This document shows positions 1 through 6,593 of a stretch of DNA of 11,599 bases, piece by piece (the first letter of the stretch is position 1; each line of letters starts with the position of its first letter). The DNA is taken from positions 1 through 11,599 of the forward strand of contig JBGAPT010000058.1 of assembly GCA_044221135.1 (NCBI GenBank). The letters are read 5' to 3'. This stretch comes from UBA4722 sp044221135 (lineage in GTDB: Bacteria; Pseudomonadota; Gammaproteobacteria; DSM-16500). The notes beneath the pieces were generated by a model. It saw only the letters and a program-made list of their open reading frames with translations, had not been told where the DNA came from and searched no databases. The translations under genes were made by a program, and so were the position numbers.

Positions 1-1170
1 GCTGTTTTTGCAGATCGCACCATTACTTTTGTTAATCAGTGCCCTTTTCCTGTATGGTTTGGCTTATCCGGTGGTTCAGCAGATAGCCAGAGTAGTTCAA
101 ATACTGCAAGTACTCAAGATACTTCAAAGGCTCCAAACACTCTCTGCAACTCTGACTCTGACTGTTATACAGGGACTTCCTGTATAAAAACAGGTAAAGT
201 TAATCAGTGCATTTGGATTAATCCTGTTCCTAATAATAATAATTATAAATTAGCTGCAAATGGTGGAACTAATTCAGTTTCTATACCTTATAAAAGCGGT
301 GTAATGTGGAGCGGCGCAGTGGCAGGGCGTACGGGTTGCAGTACCGGCCAATGTGAAACAGCCGCTTGCAGTAGCGATGCTGCTGCGTGTACCCCAGGTC
401 GAGAATTTAACCAACCCGCAACACAAGCAAAATTTATATTTAATAGTGATTTCTTTGATACTTATTATGTGGAAGTTATTCATGGTATTAATATTCCAGT
501 TTCAATGTCTCCTACTACTGGAGCTAGTAATTCGTATGTTTGCGGGAGTCCAGGAGCGATAGTTTCCGACTCAAGTCAAGGCGCTTGTTCTTGGAATTTG
601 ACTCCGCCATCCAATAATTATGTTTGGGTACAAAGTGGTGGCATACCTTGCTCTGAAGATAAAGTGTGTCAGATGTCAAATGAAAAATGTGGATTGAGTT
701 TTAACTCAAATCAGAAGCTTATGCAACAAACAACGTGTGGAAAACCTTTAGGTTATTGGACAGCGAATCAAGTATGTAGCATTGAGCCTCACTATGGAGC
801 ACCTTTTTATTGCGATCAAAAACTGGAAGCATACAAAGAAAATTATACGATGAAAAATTTATACGCCTGTCTTCCTGCTGATATTGGTTCTTGTTACAGT
901 GATGATGCCATGAGTGATTGTTGCGGCTGTGTAGAGTGGGGAAGTGCAGGCGTGAATGCTATTCCTTCTGTAGTATCTTGTAAAGATTTTAATCCTGTAT
1001 GGGTTAAGACAGTGCAACCTGCATTGCAATGGATCAAAAAAGGTTGTTCAACAATCTATACTTATCTCTATGATGATAATAGCAGTACTTTTAGGTGCAT
1101 GCAGCCTAAAGAAGATTATAAAAATGGTACTGATTATACTATTACGTTTTGCCCTCTTGGAAAATCTTAA
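1..1170 (+). CDS. Thaumatin-like secreted protein, 5'-truncated by the window edge
   Basis: The frame is open from base 1 to the TAA at 1168-1170 (389 visible residues). The first visible residues, AVFA followed by DRTITFVNQCPFPVWFG, look like the end of a signal peptide (AxA cleavage) and the first strand of a thaumatin domain. Further thaumatin signatures follow in order: GRTGC..CETAAC, PATQAKFIF, the central VEVIHGINIPVSM (family form 'VDGFNLPM'), and a C-terminal YTYLYDDNSSTFRC..YTITFCP. The many cysteines fit the disulphide-stabilised fold and point to export. Compared with typical thaumatins it has an extra Ser/Thr- and Cys-rich insert at visible residues 25-85, including a CNSDSDC..GTSC motif. 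Thaumatin-like proteins bind, and some cleave, beta-1,3-glucans; the substrate here is unknown. A GH64-type glucanase lies about 4.2 kb downstream. An internal ATG at 304 is not the start because the domain begins well before it. Confidence 0.88.
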   Translation, partial: AVFADRTITFVNQCPFPVWFGLSGGSADSQSSSNTASTQDTSKAPNTLCNSDSDCYTGTSCIKTGKVNQCIWINPVPNNNNYKLAANGGTNSVSIPYKSGVMWSGAVAGRTGCSTGQCETAACSSDAAACTPGREFNQPATQAKFIFNSDFFDTYYVEVIHGINIPVSMSPTTGASNSYVCGSPGAIVSDSSQGACSWNLTPPSNNYVWVQSGGIPCSEDKVCQMSNEKCGLSFNSNQKLMQQTTCGKPLGYWTANQVCSIEPHYGAPFYCDQKLEAYKENYTMKNLYACLPADIGSCYSDDAMSDCCGCVEWGSAGVNAIPSVVSCKDFNPVWVKTVQPALQWIKKGCSTIYTYLYDDNSSTFRCMQPKEDYKNGTDYTITFCPLGKS

Positions 1171-1287
1171 ATAGCTATTTGTTGTCAAGGTACCTGCTTC
1201 ATTTATAGAGCGTCCTAAATCCTTTGTGGGATAGATTTGCTTAATGAAATGTTAATAATCTGCACAATTAACTTGTCTTTGGATACT

Positions 1288-1305
1288 AGAGATGCTAGCA
1301 TCTCT
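1288..1305. promoter_or_regulatory. Perfect 18-bp palindrome between the thaumatin-like gene and the next gene
   Basis: AGAGATGCTAGCATCTCT is self-complementary over all 18 bases and is followed by CTTTC. It lies 118 bp after the thaumatin stop and 30 bp before the next start codon. As RNA it could form a 7-bp stem with a CTAG loop. The GC content and following T-run are too weak for a textbook terminator. Its position close to a start codon also suits an operator for a dimeric regulator. Which of these applies cannot be told from sequence alone. Confidence 0.35.
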
Positions 1306-1334
1306 CTTTCCTGACAGTAAGGGGTTATAGAACG

Positions 1335-1782
1335 ATGAAAAAAATATCTGTCGCAATCCTAATAGTGTCATTATCAATTTCTTCAATTGCGTTTGGCTCT
1401 CATTCTTTATACTTTTAAACTGCATGGTAGTGATTTATTTGGATTTAGCCAAATTAAAATACTTTCTATATTGCACACATTGAATAGAGCTCGCACAGAT
1501 TCTGATAAGGAAAAATTGCTTTACTTATTGCAAGAAGCCTACAAAGTCACCGCTTCTTCATCTTATATTGATACAATTGGGATGACCAAAGATGCTCTTT
1601 CAGAGCATGCGGATCCATATCTTGAAATTGATCGATTGCGGATTAATTCCGATTTTAATTCACATACCTTGTTTTATCGTCAAGGTATGGAGGCAGGATT
1701 GTCAAAAATTCCTAAAGAAACTGCAAATAAATTTGCGCAAATAATTGACAGTTCATTGCAAGCAATGCAAACACGCCTGTGA
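1335..1782 (+). pseudogene. Small exported protein interrupted by a single-base frameshift
   Basis: The ATG at 1335 follows a good ribosome-binding site (AAGGGG, about 10 bases upstream). It encodes a classic signal peptide, MKKISVAILIVSLSISSIAF with cleavage near AFG, then reaches TAA at 1416-1418 after 27 codons. The +1-shifted frame continues without a stop to the TGA at 1780-1782, reading KLHGSDLFGFSQIK and onward. Removing one T from the TTTT run at 1413-1416 would join the two frames into an exported protein of about 148 residues. The mature part is hydrophilic and probably helical, with few aromatic residues; I do not recognise a family. Its 3' end lies about 125 bp before a resolvase fragment, so it could also be cut short there. 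An alternative reading that begins at TTG 1387 would lack both signal peptide and ribosome-binding site. A sequencing error is the main competing explanation. Confidence 0.6.
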
Positions 1783-1907
1783 ACGATTTTATACCTTTTT
1801 ATCAAACCCGGGGTGGCACTTCAGATTAAGCAGTTTTGGGGGTTGCTCTGCAGAACCTCTTATCGCAGCGTCCTTACCCTTAGGCCCAATAGCAGTCAGG
1901 AGCTCAA

Positions 1908-2054
1908 ATGAAAATCGGTTATGCACGGGTTAGTACACGAGAACAGAACCTTGATATGCAGGTCATCGCGCTAGAAAATGCGGGTTGTGAGAAGGTATAC
2001 GAAGAGATTCTCAGCGGTGTTAAAGCTGACCGACCAGTACTAAATAATTTGCTA
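1908..2054 (+). pseudogene. Serine resolvase (Tn3-type) N-terminal fragment, copy 1
   Basis: The ATG at 1908, preceded by GGAG, encodes MKIGYARVSTREQNLDMQVI and then the usual resolvase sequence up to ADRPVLNNLL. The YARVST motif carries the nucleophilic serine (residue 10 here) of the resolvase/invertase family. Homology stops after 49 codons. The frame then runs into unrelated sequence and ends at TAA 2082-2084. The rest of the catalytic domain, the long E-helix and the C-terminal DNA-binding helix-turn-helix are missing, so it cannot be active. It matches 4836-4982 at about 132 of 147 bases; 11 of the 15 differences are synonymous. That suggests two related elements that diverged while functional, not a recent duplication. 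Confidence 0.85.
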
Positions 2055-2380
2055 TGGGTGATGCCAGTCATCCTGATAACTTAAAAGATGTACTTTCTCC
2101 CCATTTTGCCGATTTAATATTTTGCCAACATCCTCAATTATTTTCGAATCAAGGTGTGCTGGAAATGTTAAAAGAGACTGTGCCTCATTATCTTTCTGAT
2201 GATGGCCGTGTTTATATTTCATCGATTTCTTTAAAACAGCATAGGCAGACTGAAGAAAATAAACCAGAAGCCAAAACCGCATTATCTTATTGCAGTATGT
2301 TTAAAGAAACGCTGATGGGAGGGCTAAGCAGCCTTTCACAAATGAGTTGCTGCCGAAAATCTCGAATGAAGAACTCCTAA
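2054..2380 (+). pseudogene. 3' remnant of a possible SAM-dependent methyltransferase gene
   Basis: The open frame begins exactly where the resolvase fragment ends, with no ribosome-binding site of its own, so the 5' part of the gene was probably lost at this junction (about 2050-2054). The peptide includes GDASHPDNL, FADLIFCQHPQLF and LSDDGRVYIS. This arrangement resembles the middle and late motifs of class I methyltransferases (acidic motif, 'DLI' strand, 'L..GGrv.is' strand). The glycine-rich SAM-binding motif I is absent, as expected if the front is missing. Near 2300-2325 a shifted frame gives a more protein-like C-terminus (DGRAKQPFTNELLPKISNEE, ending at TAA 2383-2385) than the open frame, hinting at a second lesion. 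The methyltransferase assignment is tentative. Confidence 0.45.
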
Positions 2381-2739
2381 TTTAAAAATTCAATGATTAC
2401 GAGATTGTTAATAAATAATCATGTAATTTTGTAATAGGTAAAGTGATGCAATGCGGTGAAAGCTGTATTTGCTCACCACCTGCTGTTACAACAACCATAG
2501 GTGATACGAGTTGCAATTCTTTTTAATATGAGGACTGTTTTATCAATAAGATAGATTTTTTTAGCACACAATTTTCTATTTCTTATCTGGCGCGCACTTC
2601 GTTCGATAATGAGATATGATTACAATACGTTATTTAGAGATGTGACAATGTAATTTATTTCATTCTCATTTAAGAAAAAGGGTGCCATGAACATTCGTCC
2701 GTAAATGCAACACGAGACGATAAATGAGTCATCTAAAAG
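2381..2739. other. 359-bp stretch without a convincing gene
   Basis: This AT-rich gap separates the methyltransferase-like remnant from the 3' end of the minus-strand orphan gene. The only item worth recording is a 26-codon frame at 2446-2526 on the plus strand, MQCGESCICSPPAVTTTIGD followed by TSCNSF. It has four cysteines but no clear ribosome-binding site; it could be a chance frame or the tail of a decayed Cys-rich secreted gene. I see no strong terminator for the orphan gene and no clear promoter or RNA gene. Confidence 0.5.
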
Positions 2740-4629
2740 CTAGCGTCCTTGCCGGATCCAGTGAAGGGTATCTGCTACTGAAGGCTGATTAAGCGCAATT
2801 AACTTTTGATTTATTTTATCTCTTACATATGTTTCTCGGAGCCGTTGAAAAAGGGAAGGAGGATACAAGTTAGCTTTATCTGCGTTAAAAATTGTCATTG
2901 ACCGTGCTTTTTCGAGCAATTTTCTTTGTACTTCAGGAGGCTTATTCTGTAATTCTGTATTTAATTTTTTGTAAGCCATTTCTTGTATATTCATAATAGT
3001 AGATTGCCATGACGTTGTATTACGTATACCTAAGCATCTATCTAGTGTGGGATTAGTATGGGTATGAAGGCTTTCAATATCCTTAATTAAAATAAATAAA
3101 TCATTAACTTCAGAAACAGTAAACCGTTTATTCTCTAGAAATTTCTTCAAATTTGCTTGTTTTTCTTGTTTGCTGCCAGCATGTACTACTATAGAATATA
3201 TTAGAAGTTCAATATCTTGAAGTAATTTATCTTTGTTAGTACATACAGAGAAACTGCCAGCATCAAGCTGATCTTTAATTGCTAGAAAAGTTAATTTTGC
3301 GTCTTGGTTCTTCTTCGTTAAAATATAATTATCTAGAGAATCATAAAAGCCATATTCTGATTCGGTAGTTGTTCTTATTTTTTTCCCGATATAGCTAGAG
3401 CGATCTGTAGTGTGGTCTTGCTGGTATTTTATTCGTCTATCACGAGTTGTGGAGGAAAAGGCATGGGATGATATTTTCGTCACATACGCTGTAGACGTAG
3501 CTACAAGCGCTACCATACAACAGGTATAAGTTTCACAAAAAGGTAGAGATTCCTTTGACGGTAGATTATCTCTTACTTTTGTTACCATTCTGATAGCTGC
3601 TTTATAGTGACTATCTAATAAATAAGATCTCAGATTTGGTAAGCCCAGTTTTTTGCCAAAACATATTAAAAGAGAATTCATTGATTCGGGTGTGCGACAG
3701 GAATACCTATAATTTTCAGGTAATAGCAATAACCTATTCCGAGCTGCCGTGATAGGTAATGAAAGAGTAGGAGACTCGAAGACCAAATCAAAGACATAAT
3801 CCCAAAGCGTATAAGAGGATATAATACAACCGTGTGTTCGCACTATCACGCTCGTTTTTACTAAAAGCTCAAGCAGTTGTTTTGTTGTCAGCTGTCCTGA
3901 CGCATTATTTATAACTACACTAAATTGATTTGTTGCTATAGCTTGACGAATTGCTTCAAAAAATAAACGATGGGTGTATTTACCGTGTAATAACAGCTGA
4001 TTGATATGAGCATCTTCAGAAAAGAGATGTCCTTTCGCTATAAAATCAATAGCTTCCTCTTCCTCTATACTTCCTATAAACCTTGCTGCATATCCTTCTT
4101 CATTAATACCTTCTGCTCTTTCCCGTTCGAGCAATAATTGATCAAGTAGCTTACCTTTTTTAGCAGGACGATAATTTTTGTCTTCAGGCGGTCCAGGTAT
4201 CCAATAGGATCGACCAGCAATGTAATACGCTGGCCTTAGCTGTTTTAGTTTTTCTAATGACGCTTCGCTTTCCGATTCATCTTTTGATTCCATACCATAT
4301 AGTTTTTCACCTAATGCTTTATCAAGGTTTTGCAATAACTCAGCTACTTTTAACGGGTTTATTGCAATAAGGAGTAAGTGGTTAGCTATCCTTTTTATAT
4401 CACTATAAGCGATATTAAATGTATAAGTACCACGATAAATTAAGAAATCCGTATGATTTTCTAAAGGCTGCTGGAGAGTAATTTTTTTCTCAACAGGCTC
4501 GCCAAGTTTAGCTTCTTGAAATTTTCGAATAACACGAGGCATTTCGTAAGTGTCGTCACCAAAGTAAGTGTCTTCTTGTTTTATCAAGAGGGCTTGAATT
4601 TCTACTTCTACGTTAGAACTGCTTTGCAT
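2740..4629 (-). CDS. Hypothetical protein, 629 residues, no recognised family (possible effector)
   Basis: A single long frame runs from ATG at 4627-4629 to TAG at 2740-2742. The start is supported by a purine-rich GAGAAGAGA about 10 bases upstream. No signal peptide and no clear transmembrane segment are visible; the most hydrophobic run, CCMVALVATSTAYV near residues 370-383, is short. Acidic clusters occur at about 114-125 and 188-193. Much of the rest looks alpha-helical, notably about 466-520 and 540-580. I recognise no catalytic motif and assign no function. A large, soluble, orphan protein on an accessory segment bracketed by two resolvase remnants fits a horizontally acquired gene. In a Legionellales-like genome a secreted type IV effector is one possibility, but the C-terminus (DTLHWIRQGR) lacks an obvious acidic E-block signal, so that is speculation. 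The intact 1.9-kb frame beside decayed genes suggests it is still under selection or arrived recently. Confidence 0.75.
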   Translation of the reverse strand: MQSSSNVEVEIQALLIKQEDTYFGDDTYEMPRVIRKFQEAKLGEPVEKKITLQQPLENHTDFLIYRGTYTFNIAYSDIKRIANHLLLIAINPLKVAELLQNLDKALGEKLYGMESKDESESEASLEKLKQLRPAYYIAGRSYWIPGPPEDKNYRPAKKGKLLDQLLLERERAEGINEEGYAARFIGSIEEEEAIDFIAKGHLFSEDAHINQLLLHGKYTHRLFFEAIRQAIATNQFSVVINNASGQLTTKQLLELLVKTSVIVRTHGCIISSYTLWDYVFDLVFESPTLSLPITAARNRLLLLPENYRYSCRTPESMNSLLICFGKKLGLPNLRSYLLDSHYKAAIRMVTKVRDNLPSKESLPFCETYTCCMVALVATSTAYVTKISSHAFSSTTRDRRIKYQQDHTTDRSSYIGKKIRTTTESEYGFYDSLDNYILTKKNQDAKLTFLAIKDQLDAGSFSVCTNKDKLLQDIELLIYSIVVHAGSKQEKQANLKKFLENKRFTVSEVNDLFILIKDIESLHTHTNPTLDRCLGIRNTTSWQSTIMNIQEMAYKKLNTELQNKPPEVQRKLLEKARSMTIFNADKANLYPPSLFQRLRETYVRDKINQKLIALNQPSVADTLHWIRQGR

Positions 4630-4731
4630 ATAAAATCTCTTCTCGTTTCACTAATGGTTCGCCAAAACGACCGCTTTTTTGCAGTCCACGATTTTCTAAA
4701 AAAAGAGGTTTAAATGGCCTAAAATTAGTGC

Positions 4732-4737
4732 ATTATA
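4732..4737 (-). promoter_or_regulatory. Candidate -10 box for the 629-residue orphan gene
   Basis: On the minus strand this reads TATAAT, an exact sigma-70 -10 hexamer, about 100 bases upstream of the orphan gene's ATG. No good -35 box is found 16-18 bases further upstream. If used, it would give a leader of roughly 95 nucleotides. Confidence 0.35.
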
Positions 4738-4758
4738 CTGGTTCTTTTAATCTAAGTC

Positions 4759-4783
4759 TCTTAATAATTTATTTGTATTAAGA
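4759..4783. repeat. Perfect 8-bp inverted repeat upstream of resolvase copy 2
   Basis: TCTTAATA and TATTAAGA are exact reverse complements separated by 9 bases (ATTTATTTG), 53 bp before the resolvase ATG at 4836. In Tn3-type elements the res site, built of inverted 12-bp resolvase-binding motifs, normally lies just upstream of the resolvase gene and also serves as its operator. This repeat is in the right place but too short to identify as a res subsite with confidence. It could also be a regulatory site for the divergently oriented orphan gene. Confidence 0.3.
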
Positions 4784-4835
4784 ATCAGAAACTTATTCGA
4801 TAATGGACTATACAATAGTAGTCACGGGAGCTCAA

Positions 4836-5192
4836 ATGAAAATTGGTTATGCTCGGGTTAGCACACGAGAACAGAACCTTGATATGCAAGTCATCGCGCT
4901 AGAAAATGCAGGTTGCGAGAAGATATACGAAGAGATTGTCAGTCGTGTTAAAGCTGACCGGCCGATACTAAATAATTTATTAAGGCAATTGCGTCCAGGT
5001 GATACATTAATAGTATGGAAATTAGATCGCTTGGGTCGATCCTTAAAGCACCTCGTTGATCTTGTTCAAGTGCTTATCCAAAATAATATTGGTCTATGCA
5101 GTTTAAATGATCCCATCGATACCACCACTTCTCAAGGCCGGCTCATTTTTAATATAGATGTTTTTGTCGTCCAATCATTAGATCCATCATAA
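4836..5192 (+). pseudogene. Serine resolvase (Tn3-type), copy 2, truncated at the 3' end
   Basis: The start at 4836 is chosen over the upstream in-frame ATG at 4803 because it follows a GGGAG ribosome-binding site, matches copy 1 and gives the family's standard MKIGYARVSTREQ beginning. The 118 residues include the catalytic Ser10 in YARVST, the conserved KLDRLGRS arginine motif and SQGRLIFNI. After FNI the family should continue with a FASLAEFER-type E-helix and a helix-turn-helix (usual length 180-200). Here it switches to DVFVVQSLDPS and stops at 5190-5192. Without the helix and DNA-binding domain it should be inactive. No remainder of the gene is found in other frames up to 5360. The break lies 168 bp before the GH64-like gene, so sequence replacement or deletion brought that gene next to the element. 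Confidence 0.85.
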
Positions 5193-5290
5193 ACTTCTAT
5201 TTTCATTAAATAAAGCCAGCCTTTTTCTATCAAAAATCCATAAGCCCTTCTAATGCATTGATTTCAATTTAATAAAATATAACGTACGCG

Positions 5291-5320
5291 TCCACAAATT
5301 CATTATTTGATGACTATACT
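5291..5320 (+). promoter_or_regulatory. Candidate promoter of the GH64-like gene
   Basis: TCCACA (5291-5296, 4 of 6 matches to the -35 consensus), an 18-base spacer, and TATACT (5315-5320, 5 of 6 matches to the -10 consensus) lie about 40 bases before the ATG at 5361. A modest AGG ribosome-binding site follows at about 5351. In an AT-rich spacer such matches can arise by chance. Confidence 0.3.
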
Positions 5321-5360
5321 GAAAAAAGAAACAATTAATTAAATAAATACAGGTATTTTT

Positions 5361-6512
5361 ATGAAAACTAACTCTATATTTGTTTGCATTATTATTTTGT
5401 TATCTGGCCTATTAAGCATCGCTACCTCATCTGCAGCAGACCCTGATTGTGTGACTAAAAAAACTTGCGTGCCAGTTATCATTAAAAATGAATCTGGCTT
5501 TACTTTGTTTGTTGAAATTGTGGGTTCTGAAACAAAGTCTTATTTTAATTTTATTACAGATGATTATGATAAAGATTTTTCTTCTGAAAAAAATATAAAA
5601 AAAATTTTCAATCAAAGTACATTTTCATTTAATTTACCAGGCGATGGGATTACCGGTGGGGCGAGAATGTATTTTGCTAATGAAACAATGGATGGTGTTC
5701 CTGATTTAGCAACGGCTCCAATTATTTTTGATAAAATTGAAATAGGTTGGGGTAAATATACAGCTGTTTGGAATACGACTTCAGTTGATTATTTTGCTAT
5801 GCCCATCAATATGTCACAAAAAAATGGAAACAAAATAGTGACGGTTGGTTTTAAAGAGGGTACAACAAGACAAGCTGTGATTGAGAAATTAAAAACTGAA
5901 ATGCAAAAAGAAAAGGAACTTTATGATTCGAAATTTTTTATGGTTGCACCATCCAATACAGCTAATGCAGGTCAAATTTTACGTGTATTTTCTCCATTAC
6001 ATTTTTACACTACGCTACCTAATAAATGGCATGATTCTATTTCAAAAGGATTAAATAGCCTTGCTTCTGGGGGATTTAACTCATTTACATATAACGGAAC
6101 TCGTTTCAGTAATTTTAAGAAAATTTCCGATTCAAGTATATCAATTGATGAAAATGGTAAAACAGTTATTATTTCTGAAATTACTACCGCTAATGCGGCA
6201 TCTGGCCAGATAAAGCCAGTTGGAAATCAATTTGCTGGAATGCTATCTGCTGCAATTAATCGTGGTGTGTTGGACTCACCTGAAAAATGGGGTGAGAGCG
6301 GTGGGAATAATCAGGGGTATGCACAATTTTATTATCAAGGACCCACAGGCAATTATTTATATAATACTTATGCTGCTGTATTATTGGAATTTGCAATTGA
6401 CTCTAAGCTTTATGCAACTTCATATGATGATTTTTGGCATATGGACTCAAGTCTTAATGTAGGCCCGGAAAATAATAATCCTGTGACAATTAAGATATTG
6501 CCATTTTATTAA
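5361..6512 (+). CDS. Secreted GH64-like beta-1,3-glucanase (thaumatin/GH64 superfamily)
   Basis: The 383-residue protein starts with a clear signal peptide (MKTNSIFVCIIILLSGLLSI, cleavage near ATSSA-A). The mature part has the order of elements seen in glycoside hydrolase family 64: an early VPVIIKNESG strand, GARMYFA near 100-106, FDKIEIGW near 123-130, SVDYFAMPI near 141-149, and a C-terminal YATSYDDFWHMDSS near 351-364 followed by PVTIKILPFY. Glu127 and Asp143 are 16 residues apart, the spacing I recall for the catalytic pair of the characterised Streptomyces laminaripentaose-producing enzyme (Glu154/Asp170), so hydrolysis of beta-1,3-glucan outside the cell is plausible. Unlike the protein at the window start it has few cysteines. 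It follows a truncated resolvase and ends at a strong hairpin, so it is probably monocistronic. Family placement is from motifs only; activity is inferred. Confidence 0.72.
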   Translation: MKTNSIFVCIIILLSGLLSIATSSAADPDCVTKKTCVPVIIKNESGFTLFVEIVGSETKSYFNFITDDYDKDFSSEKNIKKIFNQSTFSFNLPGDGITGGARMYFANETMDGVPDLATAPIIFDKIEIGWGKYTAVWNTTSVDYFAMPINMSQKNGNKIVTVGFKEGTTRQAVIEKLKTEMQKEKELYDSKFFMVAPSNTANAGQILRVFSPLHFYTTLPNKWHDSISKGLNSLASGGFNSFTYNGTRFSNFKKISDSSISIDENGKTVIISEITTANAASGQIKPVGNQFAGMLSAAINRGVLDSPEKWGESGGNNQGYAQFYYQGPTGNYLYNTYAAVLLEFAIDSKLYATSYDDFWHMDSSLNVGPENNNPVTIKILPFY

Positions 6513-6523
6513 AATTTATTTCA

Positions 6524-6591
6524 TAACGATTCAGCATTTACCACTTTCTTAATGCTGCCCGATTAAGAAAGTGGTAAATGCTGAATCGTTA
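6524..6591. terminator. Perfect 30-bp inverted repeat with 8-base loop between convergent genes
   Basis: The left arm (6524-6553, beginning TAACGATTCAGC) and right arm (6562-6591, ending GCTGAATCGTTA) are exact reverse complements over 30 bases, enclosing GCTGCCCG. It starts 12 bases after the GH64-like stop and ends 2 bases before the stop codon of the convergent EAL remnant. Position and symmetry suit a bidirectional terminator. However, the stem is far longer than a usual intrinsic terminator and no long T-run follows it on either strand, so it could also be a small mobile or recombination-related palindrome. Confidence 0.7.
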
Positions 6592-6593
6592 CA

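Noticed and set aside
1745..1933. Open frame of 62 codons running into the resolvase start
   Set aside because: It overlaps the end of the frameshifted gene and the resolvase in another frame, has Cys/Ser-rich low-information sequence and no ribosome-binding site.
2052..2282. Minus-strand frame of 76 codons opposite the methyltransferase-like remnant
   Set aside because: It is antisense to a frame with recognisable protein motifs and has no features of its own.
2581..2620. Imperfect inverted sequence TCTTATC / GATAATGAGA as a terminator
   Set aside because: The arms do not pair without gaps and no T-run follows; it is also far from the 3' end of the orphan gene.
4803..4835. Upstream in-frame ATG as the start of resolvase copy 2
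   Set aside because: It adds 11 residues not found in the family and not matched in copy 1; the ATG at 4836 has the ribosome-binding site and the canonical N-terminus.
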